This document shows, in pieces, positions 1 through 10,300 of a DNA stretch of 34,888 nucleotides; within the stretch, counting starts at the first letter, position 1; each line of letters starts with the position of its first letter. The stretch comes from Candidatus Omnitrophota bacterium. GTDB taxonomy: Bacteria > Ratteibacteria > UBA8468 > B48-G9 > DSTR01. The position numbers and the translations under genes are program-made. The DNA lies in the NCBI GenBank assembly GCA_023818865.1, contig JAMWDF010000002.1, positions 1-34,888 of the forward strand, read 5' to 3'. Under the pieces are notes generated by a model. That model was given only the letters and a program-made list of their open reading frames with translations, was not told the origin of the DNA and did no database searches.

Positions 1-530
1 AAAATTCCGGCTTGCCCTCCCGGATGCTTCTGGCAAAGAGAACAGATACCGATGTGCCAGGCTTCATCCAGTCCTACATGCATAAACAGAGAAGGGAAGA
101 TGGCCGTCAGTTCTCCCAGGTAATCTTCTAGAAATTGCCTGGTTTTCTGGCTCGAGGGGCAGAAGGTGTCATGATACCGGGCTGGTGTGTCCCAGCGTCC
201 TTGAAGATTGGTAGCGCGCAATTCTGAAAGCGGTTGTAGTTCTGGGAAACTTAAGAAGTGTTCCGCATGAGCCAGTGTCTGAGTGGCAGGAATGATATCT
301 ATGTTTTTTCCAGAGGCATATTCCACTATCTCCCTCATCTCCCCGGCTGAGTAGCTGTCTTTCGCCAAAGGATAGGGGAAATTTGTCGTGCGCACCCGGC
401 CTCCCAGATAAAGGAGCACAGCGTTATAATTGCTTTCAGCGGCAAAACTGATAAAGTTACGGATAAACTCAGGTGTTTCCTTCTGGCGAGCCAGATCAAG
501 CTGAACCGACCGTAGCCGAAAGTTTGCCAT
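1..530 (-). CDS. GH20-like (beta-hexosaminidase-type) catalytic domain protein, 3' end beyond window
   Basis: An open frame of 176 codons runs off the left edge without a stop. The product opens with RSVQLDLARQKET, the first barrel strand of GH20-type domains, and reaches MHVGLDEAWHIG around residues 150-160. There D155-E156 match the Asp-Glu pair that GH20 enzymes use for substrate-assisted hydrolysis of N-acetylhexosaminides. A CxxC pair (C163, C166) follows, as in many bacterial GH20-like proteins. The ATG lies 15 bases after the stop of the upstream hydrolase gene and in the same frame, so the two are probably co-translated. The only ribosome-site candidate is a weak AAGG. No signal peptide is visible. 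The family call is from motifs; the substrate is unproven and the C-terminal half is not in view. Confidence 0.75.
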   Translation of the reverse strand, partial: MANFRLRSVQLDLARQKETPEFIRNFISFAAESNYNAVLLYLGGRVRTTNFPYPLAKDSYSAGEMREIVEYASGKNIDIIPATQTLAHAEHFLSFPELQPLSELRATNLQGRWDTPARYHDTFCPSSQKTRQFLEDYLGELTAIFPSLFMHVGLDEAWHIGICSLCQKHPGGQAGI

Positions 531-545
531 GAAGTCTAGGCCTTG

Positions 546-3146
546 TTATTTTCCTGTCTCCGGTTCAAGATGAAGCAACACAACTTCTCTTGGAGCCAGA
601 GGAAGAGCAAATCTCTGGAAGAAACTCGCTTCTGCTTTTGTTTGACCATTAACCAGCCCCTGTTTCAAAACAAAACTATCACCTCCAACCAGAGTAACGC
701 TGTATCTTCCGGAAGGCAAATCTAACCCTATAACCGGAACGGCTGGCCTGGATTCCCAGTTAGCCAGATAAAGAATGAAGTTTCCGTCTTCCACCTTTCT
801 GATAAGAAATTCCACCCGGCCATCCGGTTCAAAACGGAGGCCGGTTTCTCCCCTCATTTTTTTAATCAGAGACAGAAGATTTTGCCGAACAGACTTTTTC
901 ATCCCTTGGCGGGCGAGATTAATAGGCTGATAAGCCACATTTTTGCTGTCTAGCAGTCTTTTCAGGAGTGGTTCTGGATAAGGGTTGCCGTACTGGTCGG
1001 TTGAACCTAACTGGTCAAGGATGAGCAGTCTTGACCCGGTTTCCACGGCTTTCTTGATGGCCGCGAAAGATTCTCTGGATAAGGAGTAAGCAAAGGGCAA
1101 GATTAGAAGTTTATATTTTCCAAGGTCATCCAGAGTATCTGGCCTTTCCGCGAAACGAACATCATAGGGAATTCCGTTTTCCAGAAGCAATCCCTCTACG
1201 CACTTGCCTGAAACCATTCCCCGAAATCGCTCGTAGTTTAACTCCCTGGTCCTGGTATCTGTATCTCTTTTCAGCACAGCGGTCAGTTCCTCTATCCTCG
1301 GAAGATAAAGCACTGTTCCCAAGCTGCTGTCACTTACTTGTTCTGATAGCAGTCCTTCCATTTTTACCTCCCACCAATCTTCGGAAGCCCGGGAGAGAAT
1401 CAGGCAGACAGTTGCTGGCGTGTGGCTTTTTCCAATGCCCCATTGTTCCAGCAATCTCATCCTCTGAAAACCAGCGATGACGGTTGGCCGCCATTCTTTC
1501 CAATCCAACATGTAATTTATCCGGTAATTGGAAATATAGCGAACGCCTTCCATCACGGTCGGTAAAATATATCCATACATCTTTATCGGATCGTGCGTTC
1601 CGTTATACGTAATATTAAGCCACTGAATCGCTGCTTCCAGTCGGTCCTTCCCAAAAGCGCCGGCAAATCTCCGACACAAAGCGACATACTTGCCGGTATC
1701 CACTGTCACACCGCCATAGACTGTTCCAGCGTCCACTATTTTGTCGCGTCCAAGAATGTCCAAGGCTACTCCATGTTCCAGTCGGGTGTTGTATAACTGG
1801 ACCATTGCCTGGTTGCCATTGCTGAAAATCTTCAGGTTCGGTTTTAATTTTTTTAGCTTAGCAGCCACATCGTTAAATAGGGCATATAATTGCTCATATT
1901 CAAACAGCTCCCACTTCCTGTACTTTTCATTGTCGCCTGGTTTCTCCGGCAGGGAGGGGTAGCCAAACATGTCTTTAAAAGCCCTGGTGCAGGCAGGACA
2001 GTTGGTTCTGGGCAGGTTGTGGCCTTTGAAATAGTATTCGTCAGGCATAAGGTAAAGGCCATCAACTCCCTGAGCCACTGCTTCTGAAAGGAGCCAAAGC
2101 CACTTATCATGGAAATCGCTTTCGCTAATTACACAGGGATATTTCTCTGGGTAATACTGCCTTATCTCTTCTCGGTCAACAAACCGGTCGCTTTGCTCAT
2201 AAGGATAATCCCATCTCCTCCAGGGCATAGGTGCTATCTTGTCTGCCTTTTGGAATGGTGTAATCCAGGCATGAGTGAAGAAGTAAACCTTAAATCCTTC
2301 TTTATGCAGGGCGTCCACATAAGCTTTCAGGACATTCTTCTCAGTATGCGGACCGAGGTTCGTTGGCCAAGGAATGCGGTTATCACAACAACTGGTTTCG
2401 GAAAAGATTCTTACGCCGGTGGCTTCAACCAGCTTTAAACTTTCCACCAGGGTCCGGAAAGACTTGAAAGAATTTAGGTCTTCAGGCAAGTTGGAACCAT
2501 TCTGTTGGAGCCCGGCATGCCAGAAGTCGGTGCAGATAATGTTTTCAATATTCCGCACCTGCATCTTTGGTGGTCTTACCGCTTGGCCAGGAGTAATTCT
2601 GTTTTGGGGCAGCACTTTTTTCCCTGGGTCCAGGTTAACCTTAGTGGTGGTGTAAATTTCTACCTCACGAAACTGCGGAAAGGGACAGCGGTATCCGGCG
2701 TTGCCGGTCAGCGCCAGAAATTCAAGGCCATATAATTTCTTGTTGATTGGGACGGTGAGCCAGCTTCCAGCGATAATTTCCTGGTTTCTCACTATTTTGA
2801 TGTCTGTTTCAAATTTTCCGTCCCCGTCAATATCACCTGAGAGCTTGAAATCTTTTGCGCCGATTTTCCCCTGAATAAACCGGAAGGCGGTCACCGATAA
2901 AGGTTTCGGGAAATGGATAGAAAAAGTTCCAGCCACTTCCGGGCCACCCTCGTATCTGGAAGCAGTGTTTGGGTTACCGTCACAGAGATTATAAACACAG
3001 GTCATATAAGGATTGGCTGAGACTTCAGCCCAGTGGTACCAATCCAATTTGTAACCGGCTGGCGGCTCAGTTTCCTGCCCCGTCACAGACCTGGTTAGCA
3101 GCAGCCCGAGGATACCCAGGCTACCTACTATTTTCCCCTTGATCAT
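546..3146 (-). CDS. Secreted multidomain putative glycoside hydrolase (discoidin-like domain, TIM barrel, GATase-like and beta domains)
   Basis: The product has 866 residues from the ATG at 3146. This start was chosen over one 18 codons earlier because AAAGGAGG precedes it and a signal peptide (IVGSLGILGLLLTRSVTGQ) follows at once. Residues about 25-170 resemble a galactose-binding (F5/8 C) domain, with a DIDGDGKFETD stretch that looks calcium-binding. A long alpha/beta barrel follows, in which LYLMPDEYY carries D369-E370, then NCPAC (C383/C386). After SRASEDWW comes a class I GATase-like segment (LLILPFAYSLSRE) as in GH42-type trimerisation domains, and a C-terminal beta domain. It is a distant paralogue of the next gene upstream (3161-5221) and of the 1341-residue protein (7331-11356). 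I do not recognise an established GH family. It probably acts outside the cytoplasm on a glycan. The gap to the upstream gene is 14 bases. Confidence 0.7.
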   Translation of the reverse strand: MIKGKIVGSLGILGLLLTRSVTGQETEPPAGYKLDWYHWAEVSANPYMTCVYNLCDGNPNTASRYEGGPEVAGTFSIHFPKPLSVTAFRFIQGKIGAKDFKLSGDIDGDGKFETDIKIVRNQEIIAGSWLTVPINKKLYGLEFLALTGNAGYRCPFPQFREVEIYTTTKVNLDPGKKVLPQNRITPGQAVRPPKMQVRNIENIICTDFWHAGLQQNGSNLPEDLNSFKSFRTLVESLKLVEATGVRIFSETSCCDNRIPWPTNLGPHTEKNVLKAYVDALHKEGFKVYFFTHAWITPFQKADKIAPMPWRRWDYPYEQSDRFVDREEIRQYYPEKYPCVISESDFHDKWLWLLSEAVAQGVDGLYLMPDEYYFKGHNLPRTNCPACTRAFKDMFGYPSLPEKPGDNEKYRKWELFEYEQLYALFNDVAAKLKKLKPNLKIFSNGNQAMVQLYNTRLEHGVALDILGRDKIVDAGTVYGGVTVDTGKYVALCRRFAGAFGKDRLEAAIQWLNITYNGTHDPIKMYGYILPTVMEGVRYISNYRINYMLDWKEWRPTVIAGFQRMRLLEQWGIGKSHTPATVCLILSRASEDWWEVKMEGLLSEQVSDSSLGTVLYLPRIEELTAVLKRDTDTRTRELNYERFRGMVSGKCVEGLLLENGIPYDVRFAERPDTLDDLGKYKLLILPFAYSLSRESFAAIKKAVETGSRLLILDQLGSTDQYGNPYPEPLLKRLLDSKNVAYQPINLARQGMKKSVRQNLLSLIKKMRGETGLRFEPDGRVEFLIRKVEDGNFILYLANWESRPAVPVIGLDLPSGRYSVTLVGGDSFVLKQGLVNGQTKAEASFFQRFALPLAPREVVLLHLEPETGK

Positions 3147-3160
3147 TCCTCCCTCCTTTG

Positions 3161-5221
3161 TTATCTCGCCGGAAAGATATAAAGTATCTTTACTTCCCAA
3201 GGTCTAAGCCCGATCTTAAATCTTGCCAGTTTCTTCGCTTCAATCTCTTTCTGCCTGCCCAGGAGTGCCCTTTTTGCTCCTTCAATGTCTGTCTGAACGA
3301 GCCGAAATTTCCCCTGAGGTAACTTCAGCCCGGCCTGGACCGAGACAGCGCAGTCCATCCAGTTAATAAAGCACAAAAATTTTTCCTGGGCATTTTTTTC
3401 CAGGCAGGCAAATTCTACATCGTCTCGGTCAGGCTGAAAGTAGCAGGTTTTCTTATCTCCGAGGAGTTTGTCCACCAGTTTAGCCATTTTCGCCTGGACT
3501 TCTGGATAGTGCCCAATAACTGTCAGGTCTTCTCCAAAATAGAATATTTCCCTGGAGGCCACCAATTTCTTAAGCAGCGGTTCAGGGTAGGCAGTACCAT
3601 ACTCATCGGTTTCTCCCAGGCCACCCAGCACCAGAATCTTCTTACCGCCTTCAGCCGCCTGTCTTATAGCGGCCAGAGCCTTCTGGCTAACACTGTAAGC
3701 GAAAGGGATAGCTACCACCTGGAATTCATTGATATCCTGCCAGTCTTCCGGATGGTCAAGATACCTCATCTGGTATGGATACCCATGGGAAAGAAGGAAT
3801 TCATGGAGCCATTTTTCATAAACAAACCCCCTGGTCTGGTCAGCCGGATTTCCTTGAGGGTGGTATCTTTGTCTTACCTGCCACCAGTCTTCAGAAGACC
3901 GGGAACGTAGCACCAGTATCTGTTTCGGTATTTTTGCTTCTCTTATTCCCCAGGTCGCTAGAGTGTCCAGAATGGAAAAAGCTTTTTCAACATAGCGATT
4001 ATAACCGCCGTGAAAGATAAAGTTGTATCGCCAGAAGGAAACAATGCTGGCTCCATGCATTACCGCGCTGAGGACCGGACCGTAAATATAGACAGGTGTA
4101 CATTCCAGATAGTAACCTGGATGTTTCATTGGGTCACTTGCCCAAGGACAGTTGTGGGTGGTGATAACCTCGCGGGGGAAGTTGGCTGCTTTCGCTCGCT
4201 TGACATTAGCGGCTGTCTTCCAGTGGTTGAGGTTGGTGTTGTCCTCATAAGCGCTGGCGTGGTAATAATCCACCAGGGCGGTGTGTCCAATGATATCATC
4301 AGCCACTCCCCAGTCCTGCCTTGTGTTCCAGGCAGTATCCAGGACAGTCAACTGAGTGAAGGTTTTAATCCGGGGATTAGCCTTTTTCGCTTCTCTGGCT
4401 GCTCCAGCAATGTAGTCAGCAAATTCTTCATAGGCAAAAACAATCCATTTTCTGAAAGATTCTGTGTCTCCTGGTTCTTCAGGAAATGGTACCTGGTACC
4501 TTTTCTCAAAGGCTTCCCGGGTAACTCTGTCGGCTGATTTTGGATACCGGAGGGCAGTCCAGCATTGCTCGTCATAGCCACACCCAACACCATCAACTTC
4601 ACTTGCGGCCTGTTCCCTGACAAACCCTTCCAGGAATTCCCGGCTGTACCTGGAAATGTAAGGAGCCGGTTGGTTCCTGGTGGGGGTGAGCGGAAATTCC
4701 TCCAGTTCTTTCGGATACACGCACCGGTCCATGGTGAAAAATATAATTCCATTTTTCTTGAATACACCGGCTAACTCCTGGAGAATATTTTCTTCCATGG
4801 ACCATCTATCATACTGACTCGGCCAGAGAACATCAGCTTCGTAGGTCCCTTTTCCTCTGGGGCTCTCAATGTTTCTTGGTGGCCAAAGATTGACGTAATT
4901 GGCTCTGATTTTCTTCAGGTTAGCTATAAAATCAAGCAGCGGTTGATACTGGTCTAAAGTTGGTCTCTTCTCCTTTGGAATTTTCAGCCAGCCAAGGATG
5001 TTGAACATCCAGGGCTCAATGTGAAAACCTTTGCCGAGCGGCTGATCAGGAATCTGGATAAGAGACTTTCTCTCTTCTTCGGTTAACTCCGCAGCAGACC
5101 AAGAAATGGTTTCACTCTTCCCAGTTTCGGAGAAAAACAGAATAAAGAAACAGAAGGTTATAACTTTCCTCCAGCCCTGGTATTTCTGCCTCAAATTTTC
5201 CAGTGAGCCATTAGCCAACAT
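3161..5221 (-). CDS. Secreted putative glycoside hydrolase, close paralogue of the C-terminal half of the 1341-residue protein
   Basis: The product has 686 residues. A hydrophobic stretch (VITFCFFILFFSETG, residues 20-34) looks like a signal peptide with a long n-region, so a later start is possible; the ATG at 5221 has GAGGA ten bases upstream. From GFHIEPWMFNILGWL (residue 65) to the end it matches residues 718-1341 of the protein encoded at 7331-11356 almost block for block: TYEADVLWPSQYDRW, FTMDRCVYPKELEEF, SEDWWQVRQRY, NPADQTRGF. The barrel carries GVGCGYDEQC with D217-E218, aligned with D-E pairs in its two paralogues. A GATase-like segment (VVAIPFAYSVSQ) and a C-terminal beta domain ending in EVKILYIF follow. 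The gene lacks the beta-rich N-terminal half of its larger relative, so it looks like a catalytic module encoded alone. Enzymatic activity is inferred from fold and context. Confidence 0.68.
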   Translation of the reverse strand: MLANGSLENLRQKYQGWRKVITFCFFILFFSETGKSETISWSAAELTEEERKSLIQIPDQPLGKGFHIEPWMFNILGWLKIPKEKRPTLDQYQPLLDFIANLKKIRANYVNLWPPRNIESPRGKGTYEADVLWPSQYDRWSMEENILQELAGVFKKNGIIFFTMDRCVYPKELEEFPLTPTRNQPAPYISRYSREFLEGFVREQAASEVDGVGCGYDEQCWTALRYPKSADRVTREAFEKRYQVPFPEEPGDTESFRKWIVFAYEEFADYIAGAAREAKKANPRIKTFTQLTVLDTAWNTRQDWGVADDIIGHTALVDYYHASAYEDNTNLNHWKTAANVKRAKAANFPREVITTHNCPWASDPMKHPGYYLECTPVYIYGPVLSAVMHGASIVSFWRYNFIFHGGYNRYVEKAFSILDTLATWGIREAKIPKQILVLRSRSSEDWWQVRQRYHPQGNPADQTRGFVYEKWLHEFLLSHGYPYQMRYLDHPEDWQDINEFQVVAIPFAYSVSQKALAAIRQAAEGGKKILVLGGLGETDEYGTAYPEPLLKKLVASREIFYFGEDLTVIGHYPEVQAKMAKLVDKLLGDKKTCYFQPDRDDVEFACLEKNAQEKFLCFINWMDCAVSVQAGLKLPQGKFRLVQTDIEGAKRALLGRQKEIEAKKLARFKIGLRPWEVKILYIFPAR

Positions 5222-5399
5222 CTGCAGAAGGTCCTCAAGAGATCAAGAACCCAGACCGTAGGTCAAAGCAAGTAAGTCAGTCGAGACATAGCCTTCAGTC
5301 GTATTTGGGATTTTCCCTACTCAAGCCGCCCATACCTCAATGACGCCAGGGCCTACATTTTGATTTTCTGCCTGGGGCTCATCTTTGGATAACACCCTT
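5222..5399. other. 178-base intergenic gap inside the glycan locus
   Basis: This is the largest gap in the leftward run. No gene-length ORF or good promoter is visible on either strand. On the minus strand there are two small possible stems: CCAGGC facing GCCCTGG, and GGGA-AAA-TCCC. It could be an untranslated leader or a decayed sequence; I cannot decide which. Confidence 0.4.
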
Positions 5400-7334
5400 T
5401 TAGCATCTTCCCTTTATCTTGCTCACTCCAGGCGCCTGATACCTTTTCCCGTTCAGGAGATAAGCCCCGGAGGAGAAATCTACTTCTACTTCAGTTCCAT
5501 CGCTAAAGACTGTCTGCTGAACCTGGCCAGCTTCTTCCAGCATTTTCCAGTCAATCATGGCTTCAAAACCTACTTTTTCCGAGAGCCCTTGAAGAGGCTT
5601 CAAGTCACGGACAAACTCTGCTGAAGACTTCCGGTAAGGGGAAAAATTGCACTCAAAGCCCTCGGGTCGCACTGAAGGGATGCCTCCCCAGAGCATCCCC
5701 CAGAGAAAAGCATCTTTTGGGTTTTTTTGGTCTATCCATGAAGGAACCACCAGGCAGTCATGCCAGACAAGAGCGTATAAGGGAAAAGGAATACCCAGGG
5801 GTTTATTTTCAAGCTTCTTCCGCAGATCAAAGGGACAGTTTCCTGGATGGACAGTATGGCAGAAGTCAAGAACAGGTATTGCCCAGTCGGCCCCGCCTTC
5901 AGAACTGGTGACCCAGCCAAATTTCTGGCAGAAGGCAAAGATTTCCGTCCAGGCTTTCCTGGTTTGACTTCTGGCGGAAAGGTGTTTCTGGTCGTAGCAT
6001 TCCCGCAGGTGGCTGAAAGTGAAACAATCAAGGTAGGTGGCAGAGGGACGGACTCTTTTTTGAATTTCAGACAGGTTGCGCCGGACAAACTTCATCGTTT
6101 TCTGCGGGCAAAGCCACTGCTGTCTTCCGCCAAGCCATTCATTATTTTCCGGCCTCACCCCGCTTAAATCAAGCACAGTTACCTCCGGGCCAAAGGATTT
6201 GCTGTCAGCATAAATGTCCACATAATTGTCATGAAGCAGAAAAAGATGACCCGAAGATTGAATAACCCTGGCCATCTTCACCAGACCATTCCAGCCGCCT
6301 ATTTTAGGATCCGGAGGAAGAATATCTGGATGGAGACAGTCATAACCCTTTCTTCCCCAGCCGTCAACATGGACTACCACCTTTTCTAAGCCAGCCTCTT
6401 TCTCCAGCTGCTTGAACCTTCTCAACCCTTCGGAAAAAGACATTCGCTGCCAGACATTTTTTTTCCTGAACCGGCCAAACCAAGATTCATGCCAGATATT
6501 GATAACGATGGCTCCGGGCAACTTAGCCACATTTGGTCTTTCTCTGGCTTTTTCTTTCAAGGTGAGAGCCAGCCCTTTACCGGCGGCATGTTGGCGATAA
6601 ACTTTGGCGATTTCTGGCAGGCTGATTTTGTTAAAAAATTTGTACTTAATGCTTCTTGGGTATCTGAAATTGCCCAGGCTGGCTAACCACCAAGGATGGA
6701 CAGTATGGCCATATTCTGGCTCGGTAACTACCCGAAAAGCGATGTCATCAGTAGTTTCTGGCAGGGCGACCATTGCCTCTCCAGAATCCGTTATCTGCGC
6801 CCACCAGGGCATCACGAAACCCATTCCCGCATAGGCAGGAAAAGTATGGGCAAGTTCTACCGGGAAATTCTTATCAAGGAGACACCCCTGTCCGTAAGGA
6901 AGAACGAGTTTGCCTCTAACCTTTTTCGGAAAAAGGAAGCCTCGGGGATAAGCACTGTCAATAAAAGAAGCTTCTCCTCGACCATTGCGGGTGCTTACAA
7001 TAATTTTCAAGGTGTCATAATCCAGATGAAAAGCCACTTCCACTGCAAAATCAAGATAACTCCAAACATTTGGTCTGTAAGGCCAACAGGAAAGCGTTAC
7101 CTTCCGAAAACAATTGTTTCCTTCCCAATTAATCTGCTGAGCCGAACTAAAAGGCAATCCTTCCCGAGGACCAGAATGCCCCTGAATGCCGATATCTCCT
7201 GGCCCGGTGGGCTGCATCAGCCAGCCCAAACCTGTTCTCAGGTCCAGTACATTGACTGAAAGGTTTCTTTGGTCTATCTCCACCTCAAGAAGTTGGTTTC
7301 TTATCTTGATTTTCCTGTTTTTCCATGGTCTCAT
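5400..7334 (-). CDS. GH101/DUF5696-like glycoside hydrolase without visible signal peptide
   Basis: The product has 644 residues. The N-terminal 250 residues are beta-rich, as in the super-sandwich domain that precedes the barrel of endo-alpha-N-acetylgalactosaminidases. The barrel starts near residue 275 (IVINIWHESWFGR). It shows HVDGWGRKGYD (322-332) and IGGWNGL (345-351), which are typical of the DUF5696/GH101-related group. SATYLDCFTF (431-440) puts D436 in the usual nucleophile place, and TSSEGGADW (476-484) puts E479 in the usual acid/base place. The start codon overlaps the stop of the upstream 1341-residue gene by four bases (ATGA) with AAGGG upstream, so translation is coupled. Its neighbours are secreted, but this protein begins MRPWKNRKIKIRN with no leader, so it may act in the cytoplasm on imported oligosaccharide or leave by another route. 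The exact specificity is unknown. Confidence 0.65.
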   Translation of the reverse strand: MRPWKNRKIKIRNQLLEVEIDQRNLSVNVLDLRTGLGWLMQPTGPGDIGIQGHSGPREGLPFSSAQQINWEGNNCFRKVTLSCWPYRPNVWSYLDFAVEVAFHLDYDTLKIIVSTRNGRGEASFIDSAYPRGFLFPKKVRGKLVLPYGQGCLLDKNFPVELAHTFPAYAGMGFVMPWWAQITDSGEAMVALPETTDDIAFRVVTEPEYGHTVHPWWLASLGNFRYPRSIKYKFFNKISLPEIAKVYRQHAAGKGLALTLKEKARERPNVAKLPGAIVINIWHESWFGRFRKKNVWQRMSFSEGLRRFKQLEKEAGLEKVVVHVDGWGRKGYDCLHPDILPPDPKIGGWNGLVKMARVIQSSGHLFLLHDNYVDIYADSKSFGPEVTVLDLSGVRPENNEWLGGRQQWLCPQKTMKFVRRNLSEIQKRVRPSATYLDCFTFSHLRECYDQKHLSARSQTRKAWTEIFAFCQKFGWVTSSEGGADWAIPVLDFCHTVHPGNCPFDLRKKLENKPLGIPFPLYALVWHDCLVVPSWIDQKNPKDAFLWGMLWGGIPSVRPEGFECNFSPYRKSSAEFVRDLKPLQGLSEKVGFEAMIDWKMLEEAGQVQQTVFSDGTEVEVDFSSGAYLLNGKRYQAPGVSKIKGRC

Positions 7335-10300
7335 TGTGTTCCCTTAACGTAAAGGATTTTCATTTCCCAGGGTTCAAGCGAAACGAGAAATTGCTGAAGG
7401 TCACTGGACGCGATCTTTGTCTCTGGGCCGATGACCGCTTTTCGTACCCCATCCAGATCCCGAAGAAAAGCCTCATACGTTCCCGGTGGCAGGTTTAAAC
7501 CTGCGGTTACCTTTATCGCTCGGTCTGTCCAGTTAAGAAGGAGGACAAACTTTTCCCGGTCTCCCTTTTCGATTATTGCTGTTTCCACATCATTGCCCTC
7601 ACTGTTGAAGAAAAATAATTTTCTCGGCCCCAGCAATTTATCAATTTCCTTCTGAAAATTTGCCAGAAAATCAGGGTTATGCCCAAGAGAAACTATGTCT
7701 TCTTTTACTAGCAGTGCTTTGCCGGAAGAGACCATCCCTGAGAAAAGTGGAACAGGATAAAAATTTCCCCACTCATCGGTTTCTCCTTGCCTGTCCAGTA
7801 GCAAGATTTTTGTCCCGGCTTCGGCTGCCTTTTCAATTTTCTGGAAGGCTTCCCGGCTGATACTGTAAGGGAAGGGGAGTATCACCAAAGGATAGGCAGA
7901 AATTTCTGAGGCGAAATCTTCCGGATGCTCAAGGTAATAAATCCGGAATGGGTAGCCGTGGCTCAAAAGAAATTCTAATAGCCATTTCTCATAAATAAAT
8001 CCTCTGGTCTGGTCAGCTGGATTACCTTCTGGGTTGTACCGCTGTCGCACCTGCCACCAGTCTTCAGACGCTCTTGACTTCAGCACCAAAATTTGTCTGG
8101 GAATTCTGGCTTCTTTTGCTCCCCAGACAGCCAAAGTATCAAGCAGAGAGTAAGCCTGCTCAACGTACTTTTCGTAACCCCCGTAAAATATGAAGTTGTA
8201 TCTCCAGTAAAGCGGCAGACGACCGCCATGCATAAAGGAAACTACCGGTGGTCCATACATCCAGGCAGGAGTGGTATCAAGGTAGTAACCAGGGTATTTC
8301 ACCGGGTCATTCGCCCAGGGACAATTGTGGAGAGAGGCAGGGGCTCGGCCGCGGTTAGCCCCCAGCATTCTAAGAGTATTGGCGGCTGACACGAAGTGGT
8401 TCAAATTACCGTAATTTTGATAGCAGTAAGCTCGGAAAAAATCTATGTCAGCCATGTGTCCGACGATATCCTCGGCAATGTTTAGGTCAATCCTTCCGTT
8501 CCACAAATTTCCTAGGCAAACATGCACAGGCGTTTTGGTAAACACTTCTGGATTGGCTGCTTTTGCCGCGGCGGCAGCTTCAGCTAAATAAGAGGCGAAC
8601 TGTTCGTAACCGAAGATAATCCATTTTCTAAAAGCTTCAGTGTCTTCCATTTTGTCCGGCACTGGAAGGTTGTATTTCTTCTGGAAGGCTTCCCGGGTGG
8701 CTTCATCCACATTCGCCGGATTGCGTAACCCTCCCATCTGTTCGTCATAGCCGATTCCCACTCCATTGACTCCACTTTTCACCTGTTCCAAAACAAAACC
8801 CTTCAAGAATTCCCGGGTGTGTCTGGAAATGTAAGGGGCTGGTTTATCCCGAGTGTCGCTGGGTGGAAATTCTTCTAATTTTTTTGGGTAGACACACCGG
8901 TCCATAGTAAAAAGTTTGAGGCCACTGGCCTGGAAAACTTCCGCAATCTCCTTCAAGGCATTTTCGGTTAGAGACCATCGGTCATACTGACTAGGCCAGA
9001 GAACATCAGATTCGTATGTTCCTTTTCCCCTGGGCACCTGGATATTTCTGGGCGGCCACATATTCACAACATTGGCGTGATATTTCTTGATGTTCGTCAC
9101 AAAATTAAGGAAAGGCTCGTATTCTCTCAGAGGGGGTCGTTTTTCTTTTGGGGTATTGAGCCAACCCAAAATGTTGAACATCCAAGGTTCAATATGAAAC
9201 CCTTTTAGAACTTCCTCTTTTGGCTCCGGTGTCCTGAGGGTTATCGGTTCGCCGCCTTTGATTTCAGGGATGTTTTTCGGAGTCGGGGCAGCCGGTTTCC
9301 AAGTAGTCTGTTTCTTGGGAACGAGGATCTGGACGTCATAATAGCGGGGGGGGCCAAAAGTGGCCAGGAGAATTCCGGATACATTCTGAACTGATGGCTG
9401 GAAGGTGTTTTTTATCCAGGTCCTTGCCTTCCAGACACCACCGGGGTTGGTAATTTTTCCTTCCAAATCAGCCCGCAATAGTTTTTCGCAAACCCCATCA
9501 CCATTGGTATCAACGAGAATTGCCCAGGGACCAGAAGGTACCGCCCAGTTAATAGCCACAATCTCCTGGGGAGTATCAAAGTGGAAATAATATCTTGCAG
9601 TTTTTACTGGAGTTCCTTTTTCTGGTTCAGGCATGGTGCGCAGTTTTTCATCAGGGTCAACAAGAAGTCGCACCATCGTCGTGTAGGGAATAGTCCTAAT
9701 CTTGGCCGCAGGGGCGATATTCGCCAGTTCCAGACCTTTGGGTAGTTCAGGTCCAATCTGGTTATGGATGAGGGTCACCACACCAGGCAATGCCTCTGGT
9801 GCTACTGCCGGTTTAATCTCAGGAAACTGGTCTTTTGTCAGCGGCCCTTGAAGTTTCAAGCCAACATCATGGATTTCATAGTGGGCATACCTGGTGTCTC
9901 TAACTACCCCCAGCCAGAGCTCCCCACCTTCTTTGGTTTCCAATATTCCCTGGGATAGCTTGAATGTTCCGTTAACCTCCAGCGGTGCCTTGGTTATTGT
10001 GAGAGTACTGGCTGGTTTGTCCACTGTGAGGGAGGGAAAGATACTGGAGTAAGAATCTTTGGCTACTGTCCCGCCGGATTCAATTGTGGCTTTTTGAGGA
10101 CCGGTAAAGACAATCTGGGCTTTCTTCCCGAAATTCAGGCGAAAAGAATCTGTCCTTGGTTTTTCCGGCACAGGGGGAAGAAAGCAGGACCCAGTTATGG
10201 TAAGAACATTTTCCCCGAGATTGAAACTACCTACCTTGAAAAGGACGTCTCCCTGGATAGTCAGATTGCCTTCTTGGGTGACAGAATAAGCATAGTTTCC

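Noticed and set aside
3172..3192. AAAGATA/TATCTTT inverted repeat near the end of the 686-residue gene
   Set aside because: It lies within coding sequence for the conserved KILYIF end and is explained by those codons.
4010..4537. 175-codon plus-strand ORF
   Set aside because: It lies antisense within the 686-residue hydrolase gene, has no recognisable domain, and the opposite frame has long family similarity.
5222..5399. Mobile-element remnant or riboswitch in the 178-base gap
   Set aside because: No inverted terminal repeats, transposase fragment or convincing conserved aptamer fold could be shown by eye.
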